NCBI RefSeq assembly: GCF_000311845.1
Contig: NZ_HE978575.1
Location: 591,321-655,320, forward strand
Direction: 5' to 3'
Origin: Enorma massiliensis phI
Lineage (GTDB): Bacteria; Actinomycetota; Coriobacteriia; Coriobacteriales; Coriobacteriaceae
Length of the DNA: 64,000 nucleotides
Shown here piece by piece: positions 16,740-24,886 of this stretch. A program made the translations under genes and the position numbers. Below the pieces are notes generated by a model. The model was not told where the DNA came from. It saw nothing but the letters and a program-made list of their open reading frames with translations, and searched no databases. Every line of letters begins with the position of its first letter. Positions within the stretch are counted from its first letter, which is position 1.

Positions 16740-17643
16740 CATCGGCTACTCGCTCCGCGAGGCATTCAGCCACTTCTTCCGCAACTGGACCACGTCGTTC
16801 GGTGCGGTCATCACCATCTTCCTGTCGCTCTTTATCATCGGCCTCTTCATCGTGGGCTCGGCGCTCGTTACGTCTGCCATCGGCACCATCGAGGACACGG
16901 TGACCATCAACGTCTTCATTTCGGACGATGCATCCGACGACGAGGTACAGGCGTTCCAAGAGAAGCTTGAGAGCTGGCAGAACGTTCAGAGCGTCAACTT
17001 CAAGTCGAAGGACGACGCGCTGGAGGATTGGCGCAGCATGTCGTCGAGCGCCGATTCGACGATTGCCGCGCTCGACGGCGAGAACCCGCTGCCTCGCTCG
17101 TTCGAGGTCGTGATGGAGGATTCTTCGCAGGTTGAGGACATGGCCAACCGCATCAAGGAAGATACGGACTTCCAGGCCATGGCCGATAACGGCGATGTTG
17201 ACGAGAGCGTGCAGTACAGCCAGGAGATGGTGGGCCGTCTGTTCCAGGTGACGGGCTACATCCGCATCGCCTGCATCGTGCTCGTGGCGCTGCTTACCTT
17301 CATCGCGTTCATCTTCATCAACAACACGATTCGCCTCTCCATCACGGCGCGCCGGCGCGAGATCGCCATCATGCGCTTGGTGGGCGCCTCGAACGGCTTC
17401 ATTCGCGGGCCGTTCGTGACCGAGGGCGTGTTGCAGGCGCTCCTTGGCGCGCTGCTTTCCATTGGCGTGCTGGAGCTCGTCCGCAACTTCCTCATGCCGC
17501 GCGTCATGAACATGGTGAGCTGGTGGCAGTTCGAGATTCCGCTCGAGGTGTACCTCATGACCTACGGCGCGTTGATTCTGGTCGGCCTGGTCATCGGTCT
17601 CTTTGGTTCCGCCATCGCGATGCGGCGGTATCTCAAGGTGTAG
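16726..17643 (+). CDS. ftsX: Cell-division permease-like protein FtsX
   Basis: A 305-residue membrane partner of FtsE. It has a cytoplasmic start (NIGYSLREAFSHFFRNWTTS), a first transmembrane helix (ITIFLSLFIIGLFIVGSALV), an extracellular domain of ~140 residues, and three C-terminal helices with the FtsX signature ITARRREIAIMRLVGASNGFIRGPF. It starts inside ftsE, so the pair is translationally coupled. FtsEX transmits ATP hydrolysis to extracellular cell-wall amidases; the cognate hydrolase is not encoded next to it here. A large hairpin repeat follows the stop. Confidence 0.95.
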   Translation: MAPSNIGYSLREAFSHFFRNWTTSFGAVITIFLSLFIIGLFIVGSALVTSAIGTIEDTVTINVFISDDASDDEVQAFQEKLESWQNVQSVNFKSKDDALEDWRSMSSSADSTIAALDGENPLPRSFEVVMEDSSQVEDMANRIKEDTDFQAMADNGDVDESVQYSQEMVGRLFQVTGYIRIACIVLVALLTFIAFIFINNTIRLSITARRREIAIMRLVGASNGFIRGPFVTEGVLQALLGALLSIGVLELVRNFLMPRVMNMVSWWQFEIPLEVYLMTYGALILVGLVIGLFGSAIAMRRYLKV

Positions 17644-17662
17644 CTCAAGAATGGTCACGAGT

Positions 17663-17753
17663 GGAAGGCCGGTCTTTCCTCTCGCGCTGGTCCTCGGAGT
17701 TCAGCTTTTGCTGAACTCCTGCGGAATCGCGCGCGAGGAAAGGCCGGCCTTCC
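17663..17753. repeat. HP1 hairpin, copy A
   Basis: Outer stem: GGAAGGCCGG near 17663 pairs with CCGGCCTTCC at 17744-17753, extended inward by TTTCCTC/GAGGAAA. Inner stem: GAGTTCAGC-TTTT-GCTGAACTC. Between them lies the conserved internal motif, CGCTGGTCCTCG on the 5' side and TGCGGAATCGCG on the 3' side. The same plan recurs at 32618, 47439 (inverted) and 60662 with unrelated stem sequences. It sits between ftsX and rnr and may also end transcription. Confidence 0.8.
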
Positions 17754-17864
17754 CTGTAAAGGTTATGGGCTACACCTTGGGTACCTTGGGGCAGTGGGGT
17801 AGAAGTGTGTGAGAACATCAGCGGTGCTGATGTTCTCCTTTTGGATGGAGGTAGGTGAGGGGAT

Positions 17865-19955
17865 ATGGGCCGAAAGCGTTCGGGGCGCGGGCGGCGTTCG
17901 CCGGTGCGGCGCGAGCGGCGTCCGAGCCTGACGGGCACGGTTCGCCTTACCGAACGGCACGGGTTCGTCGAGACAGCCGAAGGGTCGCTCAAGCTGGCTG
18001 GTCGCGCGTTGCGCGAGGTCATGGACGGCGACGTTGTGGCCGTGAGCGTACAGCGCGGTGAGGGTGGCAAGCGCGTCACGGTGGAGAGCGTGATTGAGCG
18101 CGCGGCTGCTTCCATCGTGGGCACCTACGCCGAAGCGGGCCCGCTCGGCGCCGTTCATCCGCTCGATACGCGCATCAAAGCCGACTTCTTCATACTTCCG
18201 CACGACCGCTCCGCGCGCGATGCAGGGGTGCAGGTGGGCGACATCGTTCGCGCTCGCATCGTTTCCTATCCGTCGCGTTACGAGTCGGGTGTCGTGACCA
18301 TCGAGCGCCGCATCGGTGGCGAGGATGCTGCCGACCTGGGCATCCAGTGCGTTATGGCTCGTTTCGATCTTGAGGACGGCTATCCTGAGGAGCCCGAGCG
18401 CGCAGCGTCAGAGCTTGTCCAAGATATCGAGGGCGCGCTCGCCGATCCGCTTCGGCGCGATGTGCGAAACCGCTTCGCCTTCACCATCGATCCCGTCGAC
18501 GCGCGGGATTTCGACGACGCCATCTCGATTGAGCGCACGCCTGCGGGCGGTTTCGAGCTCGGCGTGCACATCGCGGACGTGTCGCACTACGTTGCGTGGG
18601 GAAGCTCCATCGATCTTGAAGCGCGGCGCCGCGGCACGTCGGTGTATCTCGCCGACCGCGTGCTGCCCATGCTTCCCGAGCGGCTGTGCAACGACCTCTG
18701 TTCGCTTCGGCCCGATGAGGACCGGCTTGCCATGACGGTCGATATCAGCCTCGATGCCCGCGGGCGCGTGCAGGGTGCGCGCATGTACCCGAGCGTCATT
18801 CGCTCCCGCGTGCGCCTGGCCTACGGCGAGGCGGATAGGCTTCTGGAGGCCGGGGAGGCCGCTGCGGCCGAGGGCGGCCCTGACAGCGCCCTTGCTCGGA
18901 AGCTTGCGCATGTGGCAGCTGAGGGAGCGGATCTTGTCGAGGTGCTGCGCGCGGCGGACGATCTTGCGCGGCTGCGCCGCACGGTTCGCGAACGACGGGG
19001 CGCGCTCGACTTCGATACCGTAGAAGTTCACGCGCTTCTCGACGAAGCGGGGAGGCCCTACGAGCTCACGTGCCGCAAACGGACCGCCGCGACGAGCCTT
19101 GTCGAGGAGGCGATGCTCCTTGCGAACGAGTGCGTTGCGGCATACCTGACGCGGTGCGGCGTTGCGAGCGCATTCCGCGTGCACGATGCTCCGGACCCCG
19201 ATCACCTTCAGGGCGCGGCATCTGCCCTCGTGGAGCTCGGCGTCATCGACAGGACGCTCGGCCTTGCCATCTCCGCAGGCAGCCAGGAAGCCATGCGCCG
19301 TGCCATCAACGAGGCGGCGGGAACATCGGTCTTTGAGCTGGTGAACGCTCTGCTGCTGCGTGCCATGCAGCGTGCGGTCTATCGGCCAGACAACGAGGGG
19401 CACAATGCGCTTGGAGCCGAGGCATACTGCCACTTTACGAGCCCCATCCGGCGCTATCCTGATCTGATTGTGCACCGCACGCTCAAGCTCGCCCTTGCCC
19501 GGGAGCGTCTGGGCGCACGCGAGGTCCGCGAGCGCGCTCCGCGTCTGGCGGGCGCTGGGCGGGAGGGGCTCGATGCCGTGCTCCCCGCGCTCTGCAGGGC
19601 GTGCAGCGAGCGCGAGCGCATCGCCGACGCTGCGGCTCATGCCTCGCAGAAGGTCGAGGTTGCGCGGTATTATGGCGAGCGCATCGGCGAGCAGTACCAT
19701 GCGGTCATCAGCTGGGTGAGCGAGATGGGCGCCTTCGCCCGCATAGACGATACGCAGGCCGAGGGGCTCATCCACCTTCGTGACCTGGGAGATGAGTGGT
19801 TTGATTTCGACGGGCGCCAGCTTGCGCTCGTGGGGTCGGTGAGCGGCCGCACCGTGCGCCCCGGCAACCGGGTGATCGTCGAGGTGGTCTCGGTCAATCC
19901 CGCGCGCGGCCATCTCGATCTGGCACTCGTCACCTCACCGCGTGCGCTACACTGA
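17865..19955 (+). CDS. rnr: Exoribonuclease R (RNase II/RNB family)
   Basis: A 696-residue 3'-5' exoribonuclease that degrades structured RNA and takes part in trans-translation with SmpB, encoded nearby. A basic N-terminus is followed by cold-shock-like RNA-binding domains (GTVRLTERHGFVE..., then DFFILPHDRSA) and the catalytic RNB domain from about residue 195 (NRFAFTIDPVDARDFDDAIS with its metal-binding aspartates). Further signs are YLADRVLPMLPERLCNDLCSL, YCHFTSPIRRYPDLIVHR and a C-terminal S1 domain (GEQYHAVISWVSEMGAFARI, then RPGNRVIVEVVSVNPARGHLDLAL). It is slightly shorter than the E. coli enzyme. ATG 17865 follows GGAGGTAGGTG. Confidence 0.95.
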   Translation: MGRKRSGRGRRSPVRRERRPSLTGTVRLTERHGFVETAEGSLKLAGRALREVMDGDVVAVSVQRGEGGKRVTVESVIERAAASIVGTYAEAGPLGAVHPLDTRIKADFFILPHDRSARDAGVQVGDIVRARIVSYPSRYESGVVTIERRIGGEDAADLGIQCVMARFDLEDGYPEEPERAASELVQDIEGALADPLRRDVRNRFAFTIDPVDARDFDDAISIERTPAGGFELGVHIADVSHYVAWGSSIDLEARRRGTSVYLADRVLPMLPERLCNDLCSLRPDEDRLAMTVDISLDARGRVQGARMYPSVIRSRVRLAYGEADRLLEAGEAAAAEGGPDSALARKLAHVAAEGADLVEVLRAADDLARLRRTVRERRGALDFDTVEVHALLDEAGRPYELTCRKRTAATSLVEEAMLLANECVAAYLTRCGVASAFRVHDAPDPDHLQGAASALVELGVIDRTLGLAISAGSQEAMRRAINEAAGTSVFELVNALLLRAMQRAVYRPDNEGHNALGAEAYCHFTSPIRRYPDLIVHRTLKLALARERLGAREVRERAPRLAGAGREGLDAVLPALCRACSERERIADAAAHASQKVEVARYYGERIGEQYHAVISWVSEMGAFARIDDTQAEGLIHLRDLGDEWFDFDGRQLALVGSVSGRTVRPGNRVIVEVVSVNPARGHLDLALVTSPRALH

Positions 19956-20019
19956 AGCGAAGCAGCGAGTACGCCGGGCGGCCGCATGCGCCGCTCGATG
20001 CAAGTTTTTTGGAGGACCA

Positions 20020-20985
20020 ATGGACCTGTCCGTAAGCCTGGAGGACATCCAGCACGTAGAGAACTTCCTCGGTCAGGGAGATGTTGAGAGCGCCTTGCCC
20101 GCGCTTTTGGAGATGCGCGACGCCATCGAGGACTATGCGGAGCGCGTGTGCCGTGCGACCGACCATATTCAGTACTTCACGTTTTCCGATTCATTCGAGC
20201 TTCTGGCATATCGCCGGGTTGAGAAAGACCCGCGCACCATCCAGCAGGCGCCGATTCCGTTCGACCGGGTGTACTCGGACCTCGCCTTCGTCTATATCCA
20301 GCAGCAGGAGTACGCGCTCGCCCGCGATGCCCTCAAGCAGGCGGTGCGCTGGAATCCGATGAACTGCGCCTACCGGCTCGACCTTGCCGAGCTGTACCGC
20401 GTGCTCGGCGATGCGCGCGAGTGGGCGGCGCTCAACTACTCCGTGCTCGCGCGTGCGGCAGATGCCAAGCTCTTCGGGCGCGCGTGCGCGGGTCTGGGAC
20501 TGTTCTTCCTCGATAAGGATGAGAAGATGCTCGCCTCGGGGTTCGCGCGCCGCGCGGCGGCGTATGCTCCCGGCGAGCGGCAGACGCTCTCCCTCATGCA
20601 GCGCCTCATGACCGAAGCTCCGGAGGAGGCAAATGCGAGCGAGGAAGAGGCGGCCCGCGCCCTCGAAGAGCAGGGCTTCGAAGCCGATCCGAACGCCGAG
20701 ATCGCTATCTGCCTGCTCATGTGCGCTACCGATGCCGCGCAGGAGGGCGACCGCAACGAGGCGACTCGATACACCCTGCGCGCCCGCGACCTGGTTGGCG
20801 AGGATGCGGCAAAGGCGCTCATCCAGCTGATTCGTGAAACGGACGCGGAGCTGGCGGCGGAGCATTCCGGTGACAACGCGCCGGCTAGCGAGGGCGAGGT
20901 CGTTGATGCCGTGATGGCGGCGAGCGCGCAGGCGGGCCCTGCGGCAGCGGAAAACGAGGATGGAGGCCCCGATGCCGAGTCGTAG
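20020..20985 (+). CDS. TPR-like helical-repeat protein
   Basis: A 322-residue soluble protein. The middle (about residues 60-190) shows alpha-helical repeats resembling tetratricopeptides (AFVYIQQQEYALARDALKQA, then AYRLDLAELYRVLGDAREW and ARACAGLGLFFLDKDEKML in outline). The last ~110 residues are acidic and Ala/Glu-rich and probably flexible. No enzymatic motif is seen. ATG 20020 is chosen because GGAGG stands five bases upstream; a longer in-frame start at 19942 overlaps rnr. It lies between rnr and smpB and overlaps smpB by 14 bases, so it may be linked to RNA quality control, but that is only context. Confidence 0.8.
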   Translation: MDLSVSLEDIQHVENFLGQGDVESALPALLEMRDAIEDYAERVCRATDHIQYFTFSDSFELLAYRRVEKDPRTIQQAPIPFDRVYSDLAFVYIQQQEYALARDALKQAVRWNPMNCAYRLDLAELYRVLGDAREWAALNYSVLARAADAKLFGRACAGLGLFFLDKDEKMLASGFARRAAAYAPGERQTLSLMQRLMTEAPEEANASEEEAARALEEQGFEADPNAEIAICLLMCATDAAQEGDRNEATRYTLRARDLVGEDAAKALIQLIRETDAELAAEHSGDNAPASEGEVVDAVMAASAQAGPAAAENEDGGPDAES

Positions 20986-21442
20986 GGAGCGGAAGCTCAT
21001 CGCGAAGAACCGTTCCGCGCACCATGAGTATTTCATCGAGGAAACCTATGAATGCGGCGTGGAGCTCTCGGGCACCGAGGTCAAAAGCCTGCGCGAGCGA
21101 GGCTGCCAGATCAGCGACACCTTCGCGCTCATTCGAGGTGGCGAATGCTGGCTCATGGGCGCTCACATCCACCCGTACAGCCATGGCTCGATTTTCAACC
21201 GCGACCCCGATCGCCGACGCAAGCTCTTGCTGCATCGCAAGGAGATCGACCATCTTGACCAGAAGCTGCGCACGCGCGGTTACGCGCTCGTCCCCCTCGA
21301 GCTCTACTTCAACGACCAGGGGCGCGTGAAACTCATGCTGGGGCTCGGCCGCGGCAAGAAGCTCTATGACAAGCGCGAGGACATGGCAAAGCGCGACATG
21401 CAACGCGAGATCGAGCGCGCCCTCAAGGAGCGTAGCCGCTAG
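20972..21442 (+). CDS. smpB: tmRNA-binding protein SmpB
   Basis: A 156-residue protein that delivers alanyl-tmRNA to stalled ribosomes. Family signatures are IAKNRSAHHEYFIEETYECG, VELSGTEVKSLRERGCQI, DTFALIRGGECWLMGAHI, PDRRRKLLLHRKEID and a basic tail GRGKKLYDKREDMAKRDMQRE. ATG 20972 is preferred (TGGAGG five bases upstream); an ATG four codons earlier is also in frame. It is translationally coupled to the TPR-like gene and close to rnr, the usual partner. The tmRNA gene itself was not found in the flanking spacers. Confidence 0.97.
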   Translation: MPSRRERKLIAKNRSAHHEYFIEETYECGVELSGTEVKSLRERGCQISDTFALIRGGECWLMGAHIHPYSHGSIFNRDPDRRRKLLLHRKEIDHLDQKLRTRGYALVPLELYFNDQGRVKLMLGLGRGKKLYDKREDMAKRDMQREIERALKERSR

Positions 21443-21650
21443 CGGGCCTTGGACGCGCCGCGTTGTGGGTACGGTGTGGGCCGCCTGCTGCGCTCGGAAA
21501 AAGCGCGTGCGCAGGCTGCGCGCGGGCAAAGTGTGCGCGCCTCCTGCGCGCAGGCCGCTGGCCGAATCATCCCTCCACGGTTGTGCTGCGGGCCTTAGAC
21601 TGGTGCGAAGGGGCACGTTGTCCGTGCCCCGTTACACGAGAGGGGCATGT

Positions 21651-22154
21651 ATGGATTTGACCGCTTTCTTCACGATGACGTCCGGGCTCTATGTGGTGTC
21701 CGCCGAGGCAGATGGCCAGAAGGCGGGATGCGTGATCAATACGGCCGTGCAGGTCACGGCAACGCCGCCGAGGATTTCGGTGGCGGTCAACAAGGAAAAC
21801 GTCACCGCCGGCGTGATTGCCAAGGCGGGTGCGTTCACGGTGACGGCTATCGATCAAACGGCCGACATGCCCTACATCGGGAACTTCGGGTTCCGCACGA
21901 GCGCAGATTACGACAAGTTTGAGAAGTACGGCTGCGAGACCTCTGCGGTGGGGAGCCCGTATTCCCCGCAGCACGCCTGCGCGCTTTTCGCGTGCAACCT
22001 TGTTGAGACGGTGGATGTTGGCACGCACTTCTTGTTCATCGGTGACGTGGTGGATGCCGAGCGCCTTTCGAGTGAAGAGCCGCTTACCTATGGTTACTAC
22101 CATGCCGTGCTCAAGGGCAAGACGCCGCCCAAGGCTTCGTCATATCAGGGATAG
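21651..22154 (+). CDS. Flavin reductase-like FMN-binding protein
   Basis: A 167-residue split-barrel protein of the flavin-reductase/HpaC-like family. The N-terminal pattern (MTSGLYVVSAEADGQKAGCVINTAVQVTATPPRI in outline, then VAVNKENVTAGVI) matches the flavin-reductase domain of anaerobes, which is often joined to a rubredoxin domain in one high-molecular-weight rubredoxin. Here a free rubredoxin-like gene lies 276 bases downstream, so the two may act as a split version. It probably transfers electrons from NAD(P)H through FMN in oxygen or NO defence; the partner is not proven. ATG 21651 follows GAGAGGGG. Confidence 0.85.
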   Translation: MDLTAFFTMTSGLYVVSAEADGQKAGCVINTAVQVTATPPRISVAVNKENVTAGVIAKAGAFTVTAIDQTADMPYIGNFGFRTSADYDKFEKYGCETSAVGSPYSPQHACALFACNLVETVDVGTHFLFIGDVVDAERLSSEEPLTYGYYHAVLKGKTPPKASSYQG

Positions 22155-22311
22155 GCGGATACGAGGAGTTTCATAGGCTTTTGGGCGAGATTGCGCCAAG
22201 CGGTGCGCGGTCCTTGCTCCGCGTGATCGGCTGCTGGCACATCCCGCCGCCGGCGTGCTTGCGTGCCCGCTTGCTCATGCGCCTGTGCCGGACCATCGGT
22301 ATGCCATCAAT

Positions 22312-22380
22312 CGAATAACATTTTGGTATTCGGATGAGTTCTCAAAAACGGGTATGCAGATGGGCCCTGCGGGTTATACT
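22312..22380 (+). promoter_or_regulatory. Inverted repeat and -10 element upstream of the rubredoxin gene
   Basis: CGAATA...TATTCG (22312-22332) forms a small palindrome, and TATACT at 22375-22380 is a good -10 box 50 bases before the rubredoxin ATG. No clear -35 box is seen at the right spacing. Confidence 0.4.
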
Positions 22381-22430
22381 CGCAATACGCCGGCACGAAG
22401 TACACCGGCCCGATGAAAGGATGGATTCAC

Positions 22431-22574
22431 ATGAGCGACGAGAAGAAGACCTATAAGTTCGTGTGTGTTGTGTGCGGTTACGAGGTCGAGGTCGATACCC
22501 CCGAGCTCCCCGAGGACTACGTCTGCCCCGTGTGCGGCGTCGGTCCGGATCAGTTTGAGCTGGTCGAGGAGTAG
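22431..22574 (+). CDS. Rubredoxin
   Basis: A 47-residue protein with two CX2C knuckles ([10 protein letters not shown]12/C15, and [11 protein letters not shown]32/C35) that bind one iron. The intervening ELPEDY and the ending FELVEE are typical of rubredoxins and of rubredoxin domains in rubrerythrins. It is an electron carrier, probably reduced by a flavoprotein such as the flavin-reductase-like protein upstream. The start is placed at ATG 22431 (GAAAGGA about ten bases upstream); in-frame ATG 22413 would add six residues. A clear terminator follows 29 bases after the stop. Confidence 0.92.
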   Translation: MSDEKKTYKFVCVVCGYEVEVDTPELPEDYVCPVCGVGPDQFELVEE

Positions 22575-22602
22575 CAGCTCGCAACAGCTTGCATGCGAAT
22601 GG

Positions 22603-22633
22603 GAGGCCGGGGCCAAGCTCCGGCCTCTTTTCT
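22603..22633 (+). terminator. Rho-independent terminator after rubredoxin
   Basis: GAGGCCGGGGC pairs with GCTCCGGCCTC (11 bp with one G-U) around CAA, followed by TTTTCT. Confidence 0.85.
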
Positions 22634-22797
22634 GTTGGGGGCCTCTATTTATGAAGTGCGAGGCACCTCCCGCGCCGAGGCGCGGGTCGTTGCCTGTTCC
22701 GCTGTTGCCCACTGCGCGGATGGCACCACAACCGGCTCGCTGTACGGGCGTACGGGCGGGATACACGGTGCGAGGAGCCCGCTGGGCAGCTTGGTTT

Positions 22798-22925
22798 CAA
22801 CTTTTGGGCACTTCTTGAGGGGGACGCTGAGTAGCGACTCACTGAGCACCCCTTGTTTCCTGGGCTTTTGTTCGTTCTATTGTCCGTGCTACTCAGCTTC
22901 ATGCGCTCGAAGTGCCCAAAAGTTG
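22798..22925. repeat. TIR element, copy 1
   Basis: A 128-base element with 17-bp inverted ends (CAACTTTTGGGCACTTC and complement). Inside is a second inverted pair, GCTGAGTAGC (22826) and GCTACTCAGC (22888). There is no ORF. Copies 2 and 3 are at 34498 and 44795, with a variant at 11803. The rest of the 22634-23213 spacer holds no supportable gene. Confidence 0.8.
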
Positions 22926-23213
22926 CTTTCGCCTGAGCGTGTTGTCCCAAAATCGCCCGTCAAAACCCGAGTGACCCTCGGTGGCCCTCTCTTTGCGTCC
23001 GGCAACCACGAGCCGGAGTTGGCTGCCCTCCCCTTGCGTCCTGCGAAGCGTGCTCTTCCGCTGGTGCCTCGCCCGTCGATGATGCATAATTGACATATTG
23101 TCAAATCAGGCCGTCCTGGTTGCGGGACGAAGTCGCTCGCCGCCATGGTTCCCGACGGCATAGGGCGAAATCCTGCCGCCATATCCCATGAGGCGATTGT
23201 AAGGAGTGCGGAC

Positions 23214-24620
23214 ATGTGGGCATATGAGAGCACGTTCTACCAGATTTACCCGCTCGGATTCTGCGGTGCGCCGCGCGAGAACGATGGCGTCTGCGTTTCG
23301 CGCATCGGGCGCGTGGCCAGCTGGGCGAGCTATCTTGAGGAGCTCGGTGTTGGCGCAGTGCTCCTGAACCCGGTTTTCGAGTCCTCTGCGCACGGCTACG
23401 ACACGCGCGACCTCACGACGGTCGACTGCCGCCTTGGTACGAACGACGATCTCGCTGCGGTGGTCGCAGAGCTCCATGCCCACGGCATCCGTGTGGTGCT
23501 CGACGCCGTGTTCAACCATGTGGGGCGCGAGTTCTGGGCGTTTCGAGACGTGCGCGAGCATGGGTGGGATTCCGCCTATCGCGATTGGTTCATTACGAAC
23601 TTCGATGGCGACTCCGCCTATGGAGATGGCTTCTGGTACGAGGGCTGGGAGGGTCATTTCGAGCTGGTGAAGCTCAACCTCCGCAATCCCCAGGTGGTCG
23701 ACCACCTCATCCAGTGCGTGCGCACCTGGCGTGAGGAGTTCGGCATCGACGGGCTGCGTCTCGATGTGGCCTACTCGCTCGATCACGATTTCATTCGGAG
23801 GCTGCGCGAGGTCGCGAACGAGCTTTCGGCAACGCCCGTAGCCGGCGGCGTTCCAGGCGATGCGTCGTTCGTGCTCATCGGCGAGACACTCCACGGCGAC
23901 TACAGCCAGATCGTGAACGATTCCATGCTGCATTCCTGCACCAACTACGAGTGCTACAAAGGGCTGTATTCGAGCTTTAACTCCCACAACATGTTCGAGA
24001 TTGCCCATTCGCTGCACCGTCAGTTCGGCGGGGACCCGTGGTGCATCTACCGAGGGCTGCACCTGCTGTCGTTCGCCGACAACCACGACGTTTCGCGCCT
24101 GGCAAGCATCTTGAGCGATCCGGGCTGCATTCGGCCAGCATACGGGCTGCTGTTTGGCATGCCGGGCATCCCATGCGTGTATTACGGGAGCGAGTGGGGC
24201 CAAGAAGGGCAGAAGGGCGGCGGTGACGATTGGGCCCTGCGCCCCGCCTTCGACGAGCCCGCGCCCAACGAGCTTACGGCGTGGGTCGGCCGCCTTATCG
24301 GCGCGCGCACCGGCCGTGACGAGCGGGGCGCGCTCGCGCCCGGTGCCCGTGCGCTCTGCTACGGAAGCTATCGCAACGTGCAGATTGCAAGCGAGCAGCT
24401 GCTGTTCGAGCGCGTGGCGGAGGGCTGGGACGGTCAGCCCGGCGAGCGCGTGCTCGTTGCCGTGAACGCTTCCGGGCAGCCGGCTTCGGTGCAAGCCGGT
24501 GAGCTTAACGGCAGCTTCCGCGACCTCTTAGCGGACGGCGCCTCGGCGGCCGGCGCGGTTGCGCTGAGCGGTGTACTCGAGCTCGTTCCGTACGAGACGC
24601 GCTATCTGCTCGCATGCTGA
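23214..24620 (+). CDS. GH13 alpha-amylase-family glycoside hydrolase
   Basis: A 468-residue (beta/alpha)8-barrel enzyme of glycoside hydrolase family 13. Conserved regions are I (VVLDAVFNHVG), II (GIDGLRLDVAYSL, with the nucleophile Asp), III (VLIGETLHGD, acid/base Glu) and IV (SFADNHDVSRL). A small beta domain closes the C-terminus. There is no signal peptide, so it acts on imported alpha-glucans or maltodextrins in the cytoplasm; exact specificity (amylase, neopullulanase or alpha-glucosidase) cannot be read from sequence. ATG 23214 has AAGGAG eight bases upstream; the upstream in-frame start at 23145 lacks one. It is a single gene. Confidence 0.93.
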   Translation: MWAYESTFYQIYPLGFCGAPRENDGVCVSRIGRVASWASYLEELGVGAVLLNPVFESSAHGYDTRDLTTVDCRLGTNDDLAAVVAELHAHGIRVVLDAVFNHVGREFWAFRDVREHGWDSAYRDWFITNFDGDSAYGDGFWYEGWEGHFELVKLNLRNPQVVDHLIQCVRTWREEFGIDGLRLDVAYSLDHDFIRRLREVANELSATPVAGGVPGDASFVLIGETLHGDYSQIVNDSMLHSCTNYECYKGLYSSFNSHNMFEIAHSLHRQFGGDPWCIYRGLHLLSFADNHDVSRLASILSDPGCIRPAYGLLFGMPGIPCVYYGSEWGQEGQKGGGDDWALRPAFDEPAPNELTAWVGRLIGARTGRDERGALAPGARALCYGSYRNVQIASEQLLFERVAEGWDGQPGERVLVAVNASGQPASVQAGELNGSFRDLLADGASAAGAVALSGVLELVPYETRYLLAC

Positions 24621-24696
24621 GCATGGTACATCCTGCCGGCTAGGTTCCATCGTTTCGGGCACTGCGCTTCTCGCGCGAGCATGTCCGCACGGCGCG

Positions 24697-24702
24697 TATA
24701 AT
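24697..24702 (+). promoter_or_regulatory. -10 element (TATAAT) upstream of recJ
   Basis: A perfect TATAAT stands about 60 bases before a short Arg-rich ORF and 168 bases before the recJ-type gene. No good -35 box was seen. Confidence 0.45.
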
Positions 24703-24760
24703 GATGGGCGAACAGCAGCTCGGCCTGCCGCAGCGGGCCACTTCCATAAGGACGTTCGCC

Positions 24761-24886
24761 ATGAACCGCATAGCACACGTGCGGCGGTCGCTCTATAGCG
24801 GCCCTCGCGCCCTTCATCTTCATCCGCTTCGCCGCTTGCCCCAGCGCATCGTTGCCCGGGCGGCATGCGATGTTTGGACGAGGTGA
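24761..24886 (+). CDS. Arg-rich 41-residue upstream ORF
   Basis: ATG 24761 is preceded by AAGGA eight bases upstream and the ORF ends with TGA at 24886, overlapping the ATG 24865 start of the next gene and six bases before its alternative GTG start at 24892. The peptide has eleven Arg and no recognised motif. It may be a leader ORF that couples translation into the recJ-type gene, or it may be chance in a GC-rich sequence. Confidence 0.25.
   Translation: MNRIAHVRRSLYSGPRALHLHPLRRLPQRIVARAACDVWTR

Noticed and set aside
21443-21650. tmRNA gene next to smpB
   Set aside because: No tRNA-like ends or tag reading frame could be seen in the spacer.
22593-23093. 166-residue ORF between rubredoxin and the GH13 gene
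   Set aside because: It runs through a terminator and a TIR element; no ribosome binding site or family.
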